Assembly: GCF_029581355.1 (NCBI RefSeq)
Contig: NZ_CP120849.1
Location: forward strand, 900,501-964,500
Length of the DNA: 64,000 bases
Direction: 5' to 3'
Origin: Parabacteroides chongii
GTDB lineage: Bacteria; Bacteroidota; Bacteroidia; Bacteroidales; Tannerellaceae
Positions 54,701-63,775 of this stretch are shown here, one piece after another (the stretch's first letter is position 1; every line of letters begins with the position of its first letter). The notes under the pieces are model-generated. The model made no database searches and was not told the DNA's origin. It saw nothing but the letters and a program-made list of their open reading frames with translations. Made by a program: the position numbers and the translations under genes.

Positions 54701-55039
54701 TTATAGGCTTGCTATATTATTGAGCTTTTTACGAATATCCTCCCATGTTACTTTATTTTGCTTCTTGGAAGCTTCCAACATCTTCTTTTCATAAGCTAAC
54801 CGAGGTATTTCTTCTTTCGCAAATTCGATCAATAATTCAGTGCCTTTAACTAAATTATCCCAATCTTGCTTACGTTCTTCCGGTGACATTGTGTCTAATT
54901 TAGCCTTATGCTCTTCAAAATAAATACGTCGTCCGTCTTCATCAAGATCCATAAAACGTACGAAATCCTCATACATTTCCTGTGTTGGAAACAAACTTCT
55001 ATATTCCGGATGCGATTCTAAATATTCTTTATTATCCAT
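54701..55039 (-). CDS. small acidic-helical protein, unknown
   Basis: The 112-residue protein is hydrophilic and helical, with many Glu and Lys, no signal peptide and no membrane segment. I do not recognise a family. It starts 3 bp after the stop of the next gene upstream (55043), so both are one operon. The charge and size would suit a partner or regulatory protein, but no toxin-antitoxin or immunity motif can be seen. Confidence 0.7.
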   Translation of the reverse strand: MDNKEYLESHPEYRSLFPTQEMYEDFVRFMDLDEDGRRIYFEEHKAKLDTMSPEERKQDWDNLVKGTELLIEFAKEEIPRLAYEKKMLEASKKQNKVTWEDIRKKLNNIASL

Positions 55040-55042
55040 AAA

Positions 55043-55216
55043 TTACTCCTCCATCTCTTTAACTAAAGCATTATACCAATCAAGAATAACATCTATATTC
55101 TTCATTATTAAATCTTTTTCCTGATCAGAATGATCATTCATTTGTCCCGAATAGTTCATGAAAAGACTTTCCAGGAATCCTTTTCTACGTTTAAAATCTT
55201 CTTCTTTCATAGGCAT
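55043..55216 (-). CDS. very small helical protein, unknown
   Basis: The open frame runs to 55294, but a minus-strand -7 box (TATCTTTG; 55260-55267) lies inside it. The start is therefore ATG 55216 (57 residues) or ATG 55210 (55 residues, MKEEDFKRRK). The protein is hydrophilic and helical (FLESLFMNYSGQ, then DLIMKNIDVILDWYNALVKE). No family is recognised. It is followed after 3 bp by the 112-residue gene. Confidence 0.6.
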   Translation of the reverse strand: MPMKEEDFKRRKGFLESLFMNYSGQMNDHSDQEKDLIMKNIDVILDWYNALVKEMEE

Positions 55217-55259
55217 TAAAATAATTTTGATTAACGCTCTATGTTTATCGGAGACATTA

Positions 55260-55267
55260 CAAAGATA
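55260..55267 (-). promoter_or_regulatory. -7 box for the small two-gene operon
   Basis: CAAAGATA on the plus strand reads TATCTTTG on the minus strand. It decides the start of the 57-residue gene. Confidence 0.5.
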
Positions 55268-55331
55268 AAGGTTCCGAACATCTCCAACAAACATAAAACT
55301 ATTTATTAACGAACAACTTATCCACCTCGTT

Positions 55332-57716
55332 TTACCGGATAAGGAATACCTGTTTATATCGTTTTACTGTACCGCCGGAATGGTAAACCTCGGCATAAAA
55401 GATATAAACACCTGTTGGCAATTTTCTTCCTGCAGACGAGGAACCGTCCCAGGTAAGCTGTCCGGAAAGGCCCAATAGTTCATGGTTGGCAATTTCAGCG
55501 ACACGCTGTCCGGCCGTATTGAAAACAAAGGCGCGGCAATTGTATCCCGGTTGATCCAGATAATAAGTTATCGAATAATGGTTCGAGCCGGAAACCCATT
55601 CCGGAGCTTCTACTCCGGTCGGCTGATCCGGTTCATCCGGATTGGGTATCTTCGACTGGGAGTTTTGATAACCGGGAGTTCCATAACCGGCTGTAGCAGA
55701 CGCAGAAGTCCAGTTTGCTGCCGATTGTGTTTCAGTTTCGGTATCAATTCGTTCAAGAGCTACACCTTTTTGGTCTTTTATGGAGGAAGCATGCCATTTG
55801 GAGGAATAGGAGACTTCATCGATCACTGTTTCATCCTTTGTACGGAATAATACAAGTGTAGAAGATGTATTTGCCAATATAGGAAGTTTGGGGATTTCAA
55901 ATAAAGACAAGGAAGACAGGATCGTATAGAAATCGGTGACACCTGATTTGTTTTTAGTCAACAGCACATAACCATCCGGTTCAATCATTGAAGCAACAGA
56001 CGATAAAGGGTAACGGGTATTCAATGTGCCGTCGGCTTTACGGACAGCTACTGATAAGCCGGATAGCGGCAAAGAGCGATCAGAGCGGTTATACAATTCT
56101 ATATATTCACTGCCACCGGCAAAAGGATTCGGCAGAAGTTCGTTAATAATAAATTCAGACGGTTCAACTATAACGGAAGGATCATCTTCAGAATCATCCG
56201 GTTTATCCGGATCGTCAGGATCTTCTGAATGATCGGGCTTGTCGGGATCATCCGGTTCCACAGGTTTTTCCGGCTCGGTCGGTTCTTCTTCTTTACCGGA
56301 CGAATTAACGGAGCCAGGCGTCCCGCCACGAGGATTGGAAGACAGATGCCAGTCACCGGAAGAGGAACGCTCCCACGATTTGGCAGGGGTAGCCTTGGGG
56401 TATTCGTATTGGTCAATAATAGTTCCGGAGGGATCTTTCAGCATCAAGCTTTGTCCTTCATCTCTTAATGGATAATACATACTAACAGGTATAACAATTC
56501 CATCTAAATCAAAATCAATTTCTGATCCACTCTTACATAATAATGCATATTTATTCGTTTGCAAATCAATATCCGGCAAAACAAAACATCTTGTTCCACA
56601 CCAAAGTTCCAGACCTTTAAGAGCAACTGACGACCGAGATGTATTATACAACTCTATATATTCAAAAAATGGACCATCGCCTGGTTTAGCCATAATTTCA
56701 TTGATTAGAATTGTACCGGAAGGAATCACAGGATCATTACCTTCATCTTCCAATTTAAATTCTTCAGATGCTAAGTTCAATGATTTACCTGACAAATCCG
56801 TAAGTCCGGTAAATGAAATAATATAAGATTCTCCAGGAGTCATATCTTTAGGAAAGCCAGCATTCACAACAGCCTTTGTATCACCATATTTTAGGTAATC
56901 AGCTTTTCCTATCTCTGATATAAATGAATTAGCATTGGATATATCAACAGGAGATTCGAAATTAAACTGTAATTCTGACAGACTTACTATTTCCACATCA
57001 GGAAAAGGCATTTCCACAGATGGGACATCGGGATCATCCGGATCAACAGGTGTTTCATCCGAGTCTGTAATTGTAGGAGTTATTTCATCTGATATTCTTA
57101 TATTATCCATTAAGAAGTGCTTATTTCGACTTCCTGTATAAATCATATTAATAATGAAATAACCAGACACCGGAGCATTTGCAATTGGATATGTACAAGA
57201 TCCTTCTTCTTTATAATATTTATCATTAATATTGCGAGAATACATTTTCCAATACTTATTATCTTCTAAAGTTACTTTGATACTAAGGTGAGTTTTACTA
57301 TCAAGACTACTTTCTTTTCGGTCGAACATATCAACTCCACCATTTCTTCTCAACCCTATTTTCTTTTCAACTTTATCATTCTTTTCTTTTTTACATCCGA
57401 TCTGTACATAATAGTAAGTTTCCGCATTTTCCATATATAAATAGATACGCATATAATTTTTCTCGCTTGGGACTGTTTTCATCTGTATTTCAAATTCCCA
57501 TTGCATATTGGGTGTATAAGTAATTAGTCTTTTTAAAGCGGCAACACCACCATACCCTTTCGTAGCATTAAGTTGCAATTGACCATTTACGAGTAGAAAA
57601 GAATCACGAGCACCAAGCCATTCTGAAGATAAGACAGGCCCATCAAACGTTTCTGTGAATTGTGCAAATGCACAAACAGGAAGTAATACAAGGAGAAAAA
57701 GAATAAATTGTTTCAT
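55332..57716 (-). CDS. surface protein with two lamin-tail domains and a T9SS/FlgD-like C-terminus
   Basis: The 794-residue protein has a signal peptide (cleavage after AFA near residue 18), an N-terminal beta-sandwich (about 19-210), an Ig-like part (about 235-330), a lamin-tail domain (about 335-470; ILINEIMAKPGDGPFFEYIELYN), an Asp/Pro/Glu-rich linker (about 475-515, with PDDPDKPD units), a second lamin-tail domain (about 520-680; FIINELLPNPFAGGSEYIELYN) and a C-terminal module (about 715-794) with GRKLPTGVYIFYAEVYHSGG like gliding-motility or T9SS-type ends. It is probably exported to the surface. Its function is unknown. Confidence 0.82.
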   Translation of the reverse strand: MKQFILFLLVLLPVCAFAQFTETFDGPVLSSEWLGARDSFLLVNGQLQLNATKGYGGVAALKRLITYTPNMQWEFEIQMKTVPSEKNYMRIYLYMENAETYYYVQIGCKKEKNDKVEKKIGLRRNGGVDMFDRKESSLDSKTHLSIKVTLEDNKYWKMYSRNINDKYYKEEGSCTYPIANAPVSGYFIINMIYTGSRNKHFLMDNIRISDEITPTITDSDETPVDPDDPDVPSVEMPFPDVEIVSLSELQFNFESPVDISNANSFISEIGKADYLKYGDTKAVVNAGFPKDMTPGESYIISFTGLTDLSGKSLNLASEEFKLEDEGNDPVIPSGTILINEIMAKPGDGPFFEYIELYNTSRSSVALKGLELWCGTRCFVLPDIDLQTNKYALLCKSGSEIDFDLDGIVIPVSMYYPLRDEGQSLMLKDPSGTIIDQYEYPKATPAKSWERSSSGDWHLSSNPRGGTPGSVNSSGKEEEPTEPEKPVEPDDPDKPDHSEDPDDPDKPDDSEDDPSVIVEPSEFIINELLPNPFAGGSEYIELYNRSDRSLPLSGLSVAVRKADGTLNTRYPLSSVASMIEPDGYVLLTKNKSGVTDFYTILSSLSLFEIPKLPILANTSSTLVLFRTKDETVIDEVSYSSKWHASSIKDQKGVALERIDTETETQSAANWTSASATAGYGTPGYQNSQSKIPNPDEPDQPTGVEAPEWVSGSNHYSITYYLDQPGYNCRAFVFNTAGQRVAEIANHELLGLSGQLTWDGSSSAGRKLPTGVYIFYAEVYHSGGTVKRYKQVFLIR

Positions 57717-57744
57717 AGCTATATAGTTTTGTTATAAAATTATC

Positions 57745-57752
57745 TATCTTTG
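57745..57752 (+). promoter_or_regulatory. -7 box for asd
   Basis: TATCTTTG lies about 95 bp before the asd ATG. No well-spaced -33 box. Confidence 0.45.
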
Positions 57753-57847
57753 CGCACTAATAGTTTACAACTATACGCGCGACCCTGATTTTGGATGCGG
57801 TAAAGTTATAACATTTTTTTTATATTACAATTTAATTAGTGCTCAAA

Positions 57848-58858
57848 ATGAAAGTAGCAATTGTTGGTGTGAGTGGAGCGGTAGGACAAGAATTCCTGCG
57901 CGTACTCGACGAAAGAAACTTCCCGATGGATGAGCTTGTGCTTTTTGGCTCATCGCGTAGTGCCGGACGTGTTTATGACTTCCGTGGTAAACAGTACACC
58001 GTTAAGGAGCTTAAGCATAACGACGACTTTAAGGGAATCGATGTTGCTTTTGTTTCGGCCGGTGGCGGTACATCTGTCGAATTTGCAGAAACCATTACAA
58101 AACATGGCACCGTGATGATCGACAACTCCAGCGCATTCCGTATGGATAACGATGTACCTTTGGTAGTTCCTGAAGTGAACCCGGAAGATGCACTGAATCG
58201 TCCTCGCGGTATCATTGCCAATCCGAACTGTACTACCATCCAGATGGTCGTTGCATTGAAGGCAATCGAAAAGGTATCGCACATCAAGCGTGTACAGGTA
58301 GCCACTTATCAGGCAGCCAGCGGTGCAGGTGCAACTGCAATGGCCGAACTGATCAAGCAGTACGAACAACTCTTGAAGGGCGAGGAACCTACAGTAGAAA
58401 AATTCGCTTATCAGCTGGCATACAACGTGATCCCTCACGTAGACGTATTCACTGATAACGGTTATACGAAAGAAGAAATGAAGATGTATAACGAAACACG
58501 CAAGATCATGCACTCCGATATCGAAGTGAGCGCAACCTGCGTCCGTGTTCCGGTTATGCGTGCTCATAGCGAAGCAACCTGGATCGAAACAGAACGTCCG
58601 ATCAGCGTAGAAGAAGCCCGCAAGGCTTTCGCAGAGGGTGAAGGTATAATCCTGCAGGACGATCCGGCAAACAAAGACTATCCGATGCCTTTGTTCGTAG
58701 CCGACAAAGAACCGGTTTACGTAGGCCGTATCCGCAAGGACATCAGCAACCCGAACGGCTTGACATTTTGGACCGTTAGCGACCAGATCAAGAAAGGCGC
58801 TGCCCTGAATGCTGTTCAGATCGCTGAATATCTGCTCAAAGTAAAGAACATAGGATAA
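57848..58858 (+). CDS. asd: aspartate-semialdehyde dehydrogenase
   Basis: Asd reduces aspartyl phosphate to the semialdehyde, feeding lysine/diaminopimelate, threonine and methionine synthesis. I start at ATG 57848 (336 residues, [13 protein letters not shown]); a GTG three codons earlier is less likely. The NADP-binding GxxGxxG is at the N-terminus. The catalytic Cys is C128 in NPNCTTIQ, and the [11 protein letters not shown] segment lies near 157-167. It is transcribed alone and ends at a strong terminator. Confidence 0.96.
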   Translation: MKVAIVGVSGAVGQEFLRVLDERNFPMDELVLFGSSRSAGRVYDFRGKQYTVKELKHNDDFKGIDVAFVSAGGGTSVEFAETITKHGTVMIDNSSAFRMDNDVPLVVPEVNPEDALNRPRGIIANPNCTTIQMVVALKAIEKVSHIKRVQVATYQAASGAGATAMAELIKQYEQLLKGEEPTVEKFAYQLAYNVIPHVDVFTDNGYTKEEMKMYNETRKIMHSDIEVSATCVRVPVMRAHSEATWIETERPISVEEARKAFAEGEGIILQDDPANKDYPMPLFVADKEPVYVGRIRKDISNPNGLTFWTVSDQIKKGAALNAVQIAEYLLKVKNIG

Positions 58859-58880
58859 CAATTTTATAATCTTTCTATAT

Positions 58881-58913
58881 AAAAGGGACGGTCTGTTAGA
58901 GGCCGTCCCTTTT
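58881..58913 (+). terminator. asd terminator
   Basis: A perfect 11-bp stem (AAAAGGGACGG/CCGTCCCTTTT) is followed by a T-run. Confidence 0.9.
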
Positions 58914-58950
58914 TTGTTTTGAAAAAGTGGAATTAGCCGGATTGTCTTCT

Positions 58951-58985
58951 ATAAAAGATAAAATGAGACTTGTTTTATCTTTTAT
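58951..58985. repeat. AT-rich perfect inverted repeat
   Basis: Arms of 13 bp (ATAAAAGATAAAA, 58951-58963, and its complement, 58973-58985) surround a 9-bp centre. A further GATAAAAT-type word follows at about 58989. It is just downstream of the asd terminator, with no adjacent start codon. Confidence 0.75.
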
Positions 58986-59109
58986 AATCGATAAAATAAG
59001 CCTGTTCAATAAAATATTTTGGTGATTTAACAACACACTATTCCATCCGGAGCGATCTGACAATGGAAGTCCTGATCCTACACGAATTACTCAGATATAT
59101 ATACAAAAA

Positions 59110-59135
59110 GCTCCGATAACCATAGTCACCGGAGC
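59110..59135 (-). terminator. terminator of surface gene C
   Basis: A 6-bp stem (GCTCCG/CGGAGC) followed on the minus strand by CTTTTTG lies past the conserved 3'-UTR block. It matches the layout at the other two surface genes. Confidence 0.7.
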
Positions 59136-59174
59136 CAATTTTGTATCTGTGTCCTCTCTTCGCAGAGATACTGA

Positions 59175-59206
59175 CAGATGAACTTTATTTTATTACTTTA
59201 GTATTA
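59175..59206 (-). repeat. conserved 3'-UTR block, copy C
   Basis: This copy is identical to 14161-14192 and 28472-28503. The adjoining stem here is TACCG/CGGTA, again base-paired although different in sequence. Confidence 0.83.
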
Positions 59207-59246
59207 ATATCTACCGCCTGTTCCCCCATCGCAGGTTACTTTGCAA

Positions 59247-59266
59247 GGGCGGTTCACGAACCGCCC
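59247..59266. repeat. REP-like palindrome (GGGCGGTTC arms)
   Basis: GGGCGGTTC and GAACCGCCC flank two bases. It belongs to the same family as the palindrome at 5293-5320. It lies inside the loop of the 3'-UTR hairpin of gene C. Confidence 0.8.
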
Positions 59267-59314
59267 CTACGCACGGTAAACAATTTAGAATTTTATTTTC
59301 AATTTGTAAATTGC

Positions 59315-62300
59315 TTATTTTACGATTGCCTTTACAGCAGCTTCGCCTTCAACAGCCACTACTACGATACCTGCCGGAGCAGAGATAGTAACTTCGTTAG
59401 AAGAAGCAACAGTGTTAGCAACCTGCTGTCCAAGTACGTTAGTGATCACTACGTTCTTGCCTTCAGCACCCTTAACAACTACAGCACCGTCGATAGTTGA
59501 AACACTGATAGCAGAAGCGTCGATAGCTTCGTTGTTTACAGCATCCTGTGTTTCTTCTTCGTTGATACCGAATACATCACCTCTTTCATAAGTCGGAACA
59601 ACAACTACTGTACCGTTGATCCATTTCAGATAACCTTCGTTGGAAGCTGCTTCTTCGTTCGCCTTCACGTCATCTTTGTCAACTGAAGCGATATAGTTCT
59701 TATACTGAGTTTGAATTTTGAAAGTCTTATCGCTTTCGTTAGCAGGATTTACATAACGGAATGCGAACTTAGCAACATTGAAGTCAGGAGTATCCAATTC
59801 TAATTTAACTGAATCACCGTTGTTACGGATGATATACAGAGTGTCATTGATATGAATACCATCTACGAATGCTAGCTTAGCCAGGTTTTCACCAGCTTCA
59901 CCTTCATTGATATAAGGATTGTTATGCAGATGAGTTGCACCGTATACATTAGCTGTATCAATCAGGTTGACCAAATAGCGAGCTGTTACCATACGGTCTG
60001 TTCTCGGGTGACCAGGAACTGTACAAGTATCAGGATCGTGAACGTCAGCATTTACAGCCAACAGATACTGCCAGCAAGTATTCGGGTTTTCTTTTGTACC
60101 ACGGTTGATATAAGCTGTATCAACAAACATAGCCGGGTTGATCTTGTCAAACTGATGAACGTTGTCAATATTCAGGAAGCTCTGAACTTCGTCTTCTACT
60201 ACAGAGTTCTTGTCAGCCTTTTCATACAATACCTGAGAGTTGTTGTCTGCACGATAAATACTTACGATTTCACCGAAGCCTTTAGCTACTTTGTGATATT
60301 CAGGAGCATCCAAAGAAACCAGTTTAAACAAATCATTAGAGTTAATCTGTTCCCAAGATTCTTCCACCTGAATCTGACCTTGCTTAGTTGTTGTTGCACC
60401 GAACAATTTCTTGCTCAGATCCAAAGTATAATATTTATTATCTTTAGATATCTTACCAGCTACACCGATGATATTGAATAAGCCGTTTGCTTTTTTCTTC
60501 AATACAAAGCTATTATTTGCAGTCAGACCTGCTTCAGAGTTATAGTCTTTAGAATCCGGATCGCAATACATTGCATCTTCATCCAAACCTACTTTATTCT
60601 TATCGATATAAGTCATATACTCTTTGTTTCCAGCATTCTGGAATGCATAAGTCGGAACGAACAGAGTATCAGCAACAGCCTTGAAACCTTTCTTATCATA
60701 ATCATAAGAGTTGCTAATTACAATTGCAGTGTCGCCAGTTGCAACTACACGCCAGTTAACAGAATAATCTTTTTCTTTTGTCAAACCAAGCAAATGCTTA
60801 CCTGCATGATTTTCTGTTACATAGAAGTCAGTTTCTTCTGTTGAAGCAACAGCCAGTTTATACTGAGTATCTTTGATTTCTGTTTCTTTGTAGTTTGTAT
60901 AGAAATCAGCAACTGTCAATTTAGGATCAACCGGGTTGATGATAAATGTATCACGTTCTCCAAAGCTGAACATAGCTTCGTTATCATCATAAGAAATAGT
61001 ATACTTGTTATTAGCTGCATCCAACACATTCAGATACAATGCATCAAATTTAGCAGTTGCTTTAGAACCAGCTTCACGGTTTGTGAAAGTGAACTGTGTT
61101 TCAGAATCTTCATCTGACAATGAAACTACCCACTGAGCTTCGGGAACAGCCTGCAAATATCTAGCAGCTTCAACCAATTCAGGAGAATAGTTACCTTCGT
61201 TATCCAAACCTAAGACTTTACCATTCTTAGCTTTCAAATTTTTATCTGTTGTAACGAATGTAAGTGTTACATAACGATCACGGAATGGGTTGTTCTTCTT
61301 ATCGTATGCATTTACTCTTGTATCAGAAGCAATTGCAATATTCAAAACGGTAGGAAGTTCTTCCGTTGTAGTCAAATAGATCTGAGGATTAGTATCTGTT
61401 CCAGCTTTTACTGTTGTCAAATAAAGCTTATCATCTCCTATTTGGATAGCTACAATTGATTTTTCGTCAGAATTACCTAATACTGTTACTTTCTCTGCAT
61501 CATCAATCTTACTTACCAAAGTCAATCTTTCACCAATGCCAGTAACATTTTCCCACTGGGTATCAGCAAAAGCAAGGTACTTATCACCAACTTTTAGATA
61601 TGTAGAACCACTTTTTGTTTCCAGATAAAGCAATTTGCCAGCCAATACATTTCCATTGTTAATAGTAAGGCTAGTTTCTGCATCAACCGGTCTTGTCAGA
61701 TTCAGCATAAAGCCATTACCTAACAATGCATTCAAATCGTCTGCATCCCATGCAGTAATAGCAGCATCTGCATCAACGCTACCATCTGCTTTTACCTCTA
61801 CAGTAATATCCTGATTATCATTAGAAACTGAACCCTTACCAGCTACAACATTCTTGTTACCTACAACAAGAGCAAAGTCTGCAGGAATTGTTGTATTGGA
61901 AGTTCCGTTTGCTAGAGCATCAATAACTGTATTAGCATCAGCATTATTTACAGACAGAGCCTGAGTGCTCTTAGTATTATAGTTAGCTGCCATATCAATA
62001 ACAGCCTGCTGGAATACTTCAATTTCTGCATCTGTAGCATCTTCTGGTAAACTTACCTGAGCACTATAATAATAAGATTCTCCTTTTGATTGACGAACAT
62101 CTGCATATTCGAATACACTTCCTTCAAAAGTATTTTGAGAAGCGATATCAGCAGCAGCATTAGTCTTACCTGTCAATCCTGTAAAAGTAAGAGCAGTCGA
62201 CAGATAAGTAGCGTTATCGCCAGTTGTCACTTTCTTTTGAATTGCAAGATTGTTATCTTTGATCTTCAAACCTGCAACATCATTTCCTTTAACAACAATG

Positions 62301-62857
62301 CCATAAGTCATGACCCCCTCTAAAAGATTAGTGGCTTCTGTTATAGTATTATTAGAAATAGTAGCTTTTTCAACACTTGCATCAAGTACAATACCCGTTT
62401 TATTTGCAGTTGGCTGATTATTACATGTATTTACAGTGATAGGAAGATTCTTTACTGTAACATTATCCGCACTAATTTGTAACTGACCGACAATAGCACC
62501 ATCACCCTCAGCTGTAATTGTTATACCTTCTACATTTACATTTAAGAAGTTTGCACAATTTCGTAGATAACCACTACCTGACCACTTTATGCCATAAGTA
62601 GGAAATGTTATTTCTTCGGCAAATACAATCTCATCACCTTTTACAATGCCATCCTCTCCTGTTTTAAATTGCCATACATCAGTATTAGTTTCTTGGCCAT
62701 TTTGGGCATCCCCTTTCCAATCTGTAACAGTTGTAGTGATGTTATTAAGATCAGAAATACTTTTAATTACGTACTTCTCTGCCCAAGCATCACCACTCCA
62801 CAGCGAACCGGCAAGCACTAAGCTCGCCGCCATAAGCGTAGAAAACTTTTTGTTCAT
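59315..62857 (-). CDS. phase-variable surface protein C (DUF6383-like, T9SS-type C-terminus)
   Basis: The 1180-residue protein is a close paralog of protein A. They share the signal peptide, the beta-helix region with NNTITEATN-type turns (about 110-250), the LNALLGNGFMLNL core and a nearly identical C-terminal half, for example NTCWQYLLAVNADVHDPDTC and LHNNPYINEGEAGENL. Residues about 27-420 differ more. The last 60 residues match a T9SS-type sorting domain and end KAIVK. No catalytic motif is visible. The invertible promoter at 62934-63128 faces away in this sequence. Confidence 0.86.
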   Translation of the reverse strand: MNKKFSTLMAASLVLAGSLWSGDAWAEKYVIKSISDLNNITTTVTDWKGDAQNGQETNTDVWQFKTGEDGIVKGDEIVFAEEITFPTYGIKWSGSGYLRNCANFLNVNVEGITITAEGDGAIVGQLQISADNVTVKNLPITVNTCNNQPTANKTGIVLDASVEKATISNNTITEATNLLEGVMTYGIVVKGNDVAGLKIKDNNLAIQKKVTTGDNATYLSTALTFTGLTGKTNAAADIASQNTFEGSVFEYADVRQSKGESYYYSAQVSLPEDATDAEIEVFQQAVIDMAANYNTKSTQALSVNNADANTVIDALANGTSNTTIPADFALVVGNKNVVAGKGSVSNDNQDITVEVKADGSVDADAAITAWDADDLNALLGNGFMLNLTRPVDAETSLTINNGNVLAGKLLYLETKSGSTYLKVGDKYLAFADTQWENVTGIGERLTLVSKIDDAEKVTVLGNSDEKSIVAIQIGDDKLYLTTVKAGTDTNPQIYLTTTEELPTVLNIAIASDTRVNAYDKKNNPFRDRYVTLTFVTTDKNLKAKNGKVLGLDNEGNYSPELVEAARYLQAVPEAQWVVSLSDEDSETQFTFTNREAGSKATAKFDALYLNVLDAANNKYTISYDDNEAMFSFGERDTFIINPVDPKLTVADFYTNYKETEIKDTQYKLAVASTEETDFYVTENHAGKHLLGLTKEKDYSVNWRVVATGDTAIVISNSYDYDKKGFKAVADTLFVPTYAFQNAGNKEYMTYIDKNKVGLDEDAMYCDPDSKDYNSEAGLTANNSFVLKKKANGLFNIIGVAGKISKDNKYYTLDLSKKLFGATTTKQGQIQVEESWEQINSNDLFKLVSLDAPEYHKVAKGFGEIVSIYRADNNSQVLYEKADKNSVVEDEVQSFLNIDNVHQFDKINPAMFVDTAYINRGTKENPNTCWQYLLAVNADVHDPDTCTVPGHPRTDRMVTARYLVNLIDTANVYGATHLHNNPYINEGEAGENLAKLAFVDGIHINDTLYIIRNNGDSVKLELDTPDFNVAKFAFRYVNPANESDKTFKIQTQYKNYIASVDKDDVKANEEAASNEGYLKWINGTVVVVPTYERGDVFGINEEETQDAVNNEAIDASAISVSTIDGAVVVKGAEGKNVVITNVLGQQVANTVASSNEVTISAPAGIVVVAVEGEAAVKAIVK

Positions 62858-62933
62858 AATTCTAAAATTTAGTATTAATAATAGTGTTAATGAAATATAT
62901 GTTCTTCTTATAAATTGTCTCTTCTAAATAGAA

Positions 62934-63128
62934 TGACGAGAATAAACGTTCCTTTTTTCTCGTCATTTTTTGAGGGTTTGTTACCATAAAAGACAATTTC
63001 GTACTAACTTTGCTATTCGGTTGATAAGAAAGCATATAGGGAAGAAAAAATTATTTTGAAAAAGATTGGAGGTTTAAAAGAATGTGGTAACTTTGCTGAC
63101 GAGAAAAAAGGAACGTTTATTCTCGTCA
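62934..63128 (-). promoter_or_regulatory. invertible promoter switch of surface gene C, OFF orientation
   Basis: Inverted repeats at 62934-62965 and 63097-63128 are identical over all 32 bp. They enclose 131 bp. ATTG (63065-63068), 19 nt and TAACTTTG (63088-63095) form a rightward promoter one base from the right repeat. The other rightward TAACTTTG lies in the conserved interior block. No leftward TAnnTTTG exists in the segment. Confidence 0.92.
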
Positions 63129-63615
63129 CTCGTTTTTCCCTCCATAATTTTTGATTATCAAACTTCTTATTAGATTTATGTTCATTAATAATATAATAAT
63201 GACATTAATATATGTACGTATGTACATTATTATATAGAAAAGTAAACTTTTCCTATTAGTACGAATTGACCACACACACAACAAGCTTATCAACAAAGAA
63301 TTACTAACAAACAGAGATGTAATTATATCATCTCACATCTACTTTCATTCTGATCGGATGAAGTGTTCAAACCCTAAGAGAGAACCACTGAAATACTAAA
63401 ATCTAAACACTGGCGAATTAAGGGCATTTCTCCTATGTTTCAAATACAAAATAATAACTTTACAAAAAAACAGAGCATACTTTACACTTTAGAATACTAT
63501 AGGTTACAAATAAGGAAGGAGTGCGTTCCTTATTCAAATTATAGGAGAAAATAGCTTAATTATAGGGAGTTTTAGAAGTGAAAGTCCTAAGAATAGTTCT
63601 TATATAAAACGGGAA
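63129..63615. other. gene-free region upstream of surface gene C switch
   Basis: It contains the dyad ATGTACGTATGTACAT at 63212-63227 and otherwise AT-rich sequence. No gene or RNA is recognised. Confidence 0.6.
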
Positions 63616-63653
63616 AAAGGGTGACGTCATAAACAATCGCGACGTCACCCTTT
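63616..63653 (-). terminator. terminator of the SusD-like gene at the right edge
   Basis: Perfect 13-bp arms (AAAGGGTGACGTC and its complement) are followed on the minus strand by a T-run. It lies about 120 bp past the stop of the partial gene. Confidence 0.85.
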
Positions 63654-63775
63654 CAGATGTTTATCTTCAAAGGACAGATACGGTTTTACACAGGATGATT
63701 CCGTAATTATAAATTACAGGCAGGTACCAATTTATCTCGTTGAGCTGCTTTAATAAAATAAAATCACCTTTTACT

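Larger units (their letters stand above)
58859..59314. other. gene-free region between asd and surface gene C
   Basis: It holds the asd terminator (58881-58913), an AT-rich hairpin (58951-58985), the terminator of gene C (59110-59135), the third conserved 3'-UTR block and a REP-like palindrome. No gene is supported. Confidence 0.75.

Noticed and set aside
57950..58861. 303-codon open frame opposite asd
   Set aside because: It is antisense to asd, which has all catalytic residues; the opposite frame is only a codon-bias shadow.
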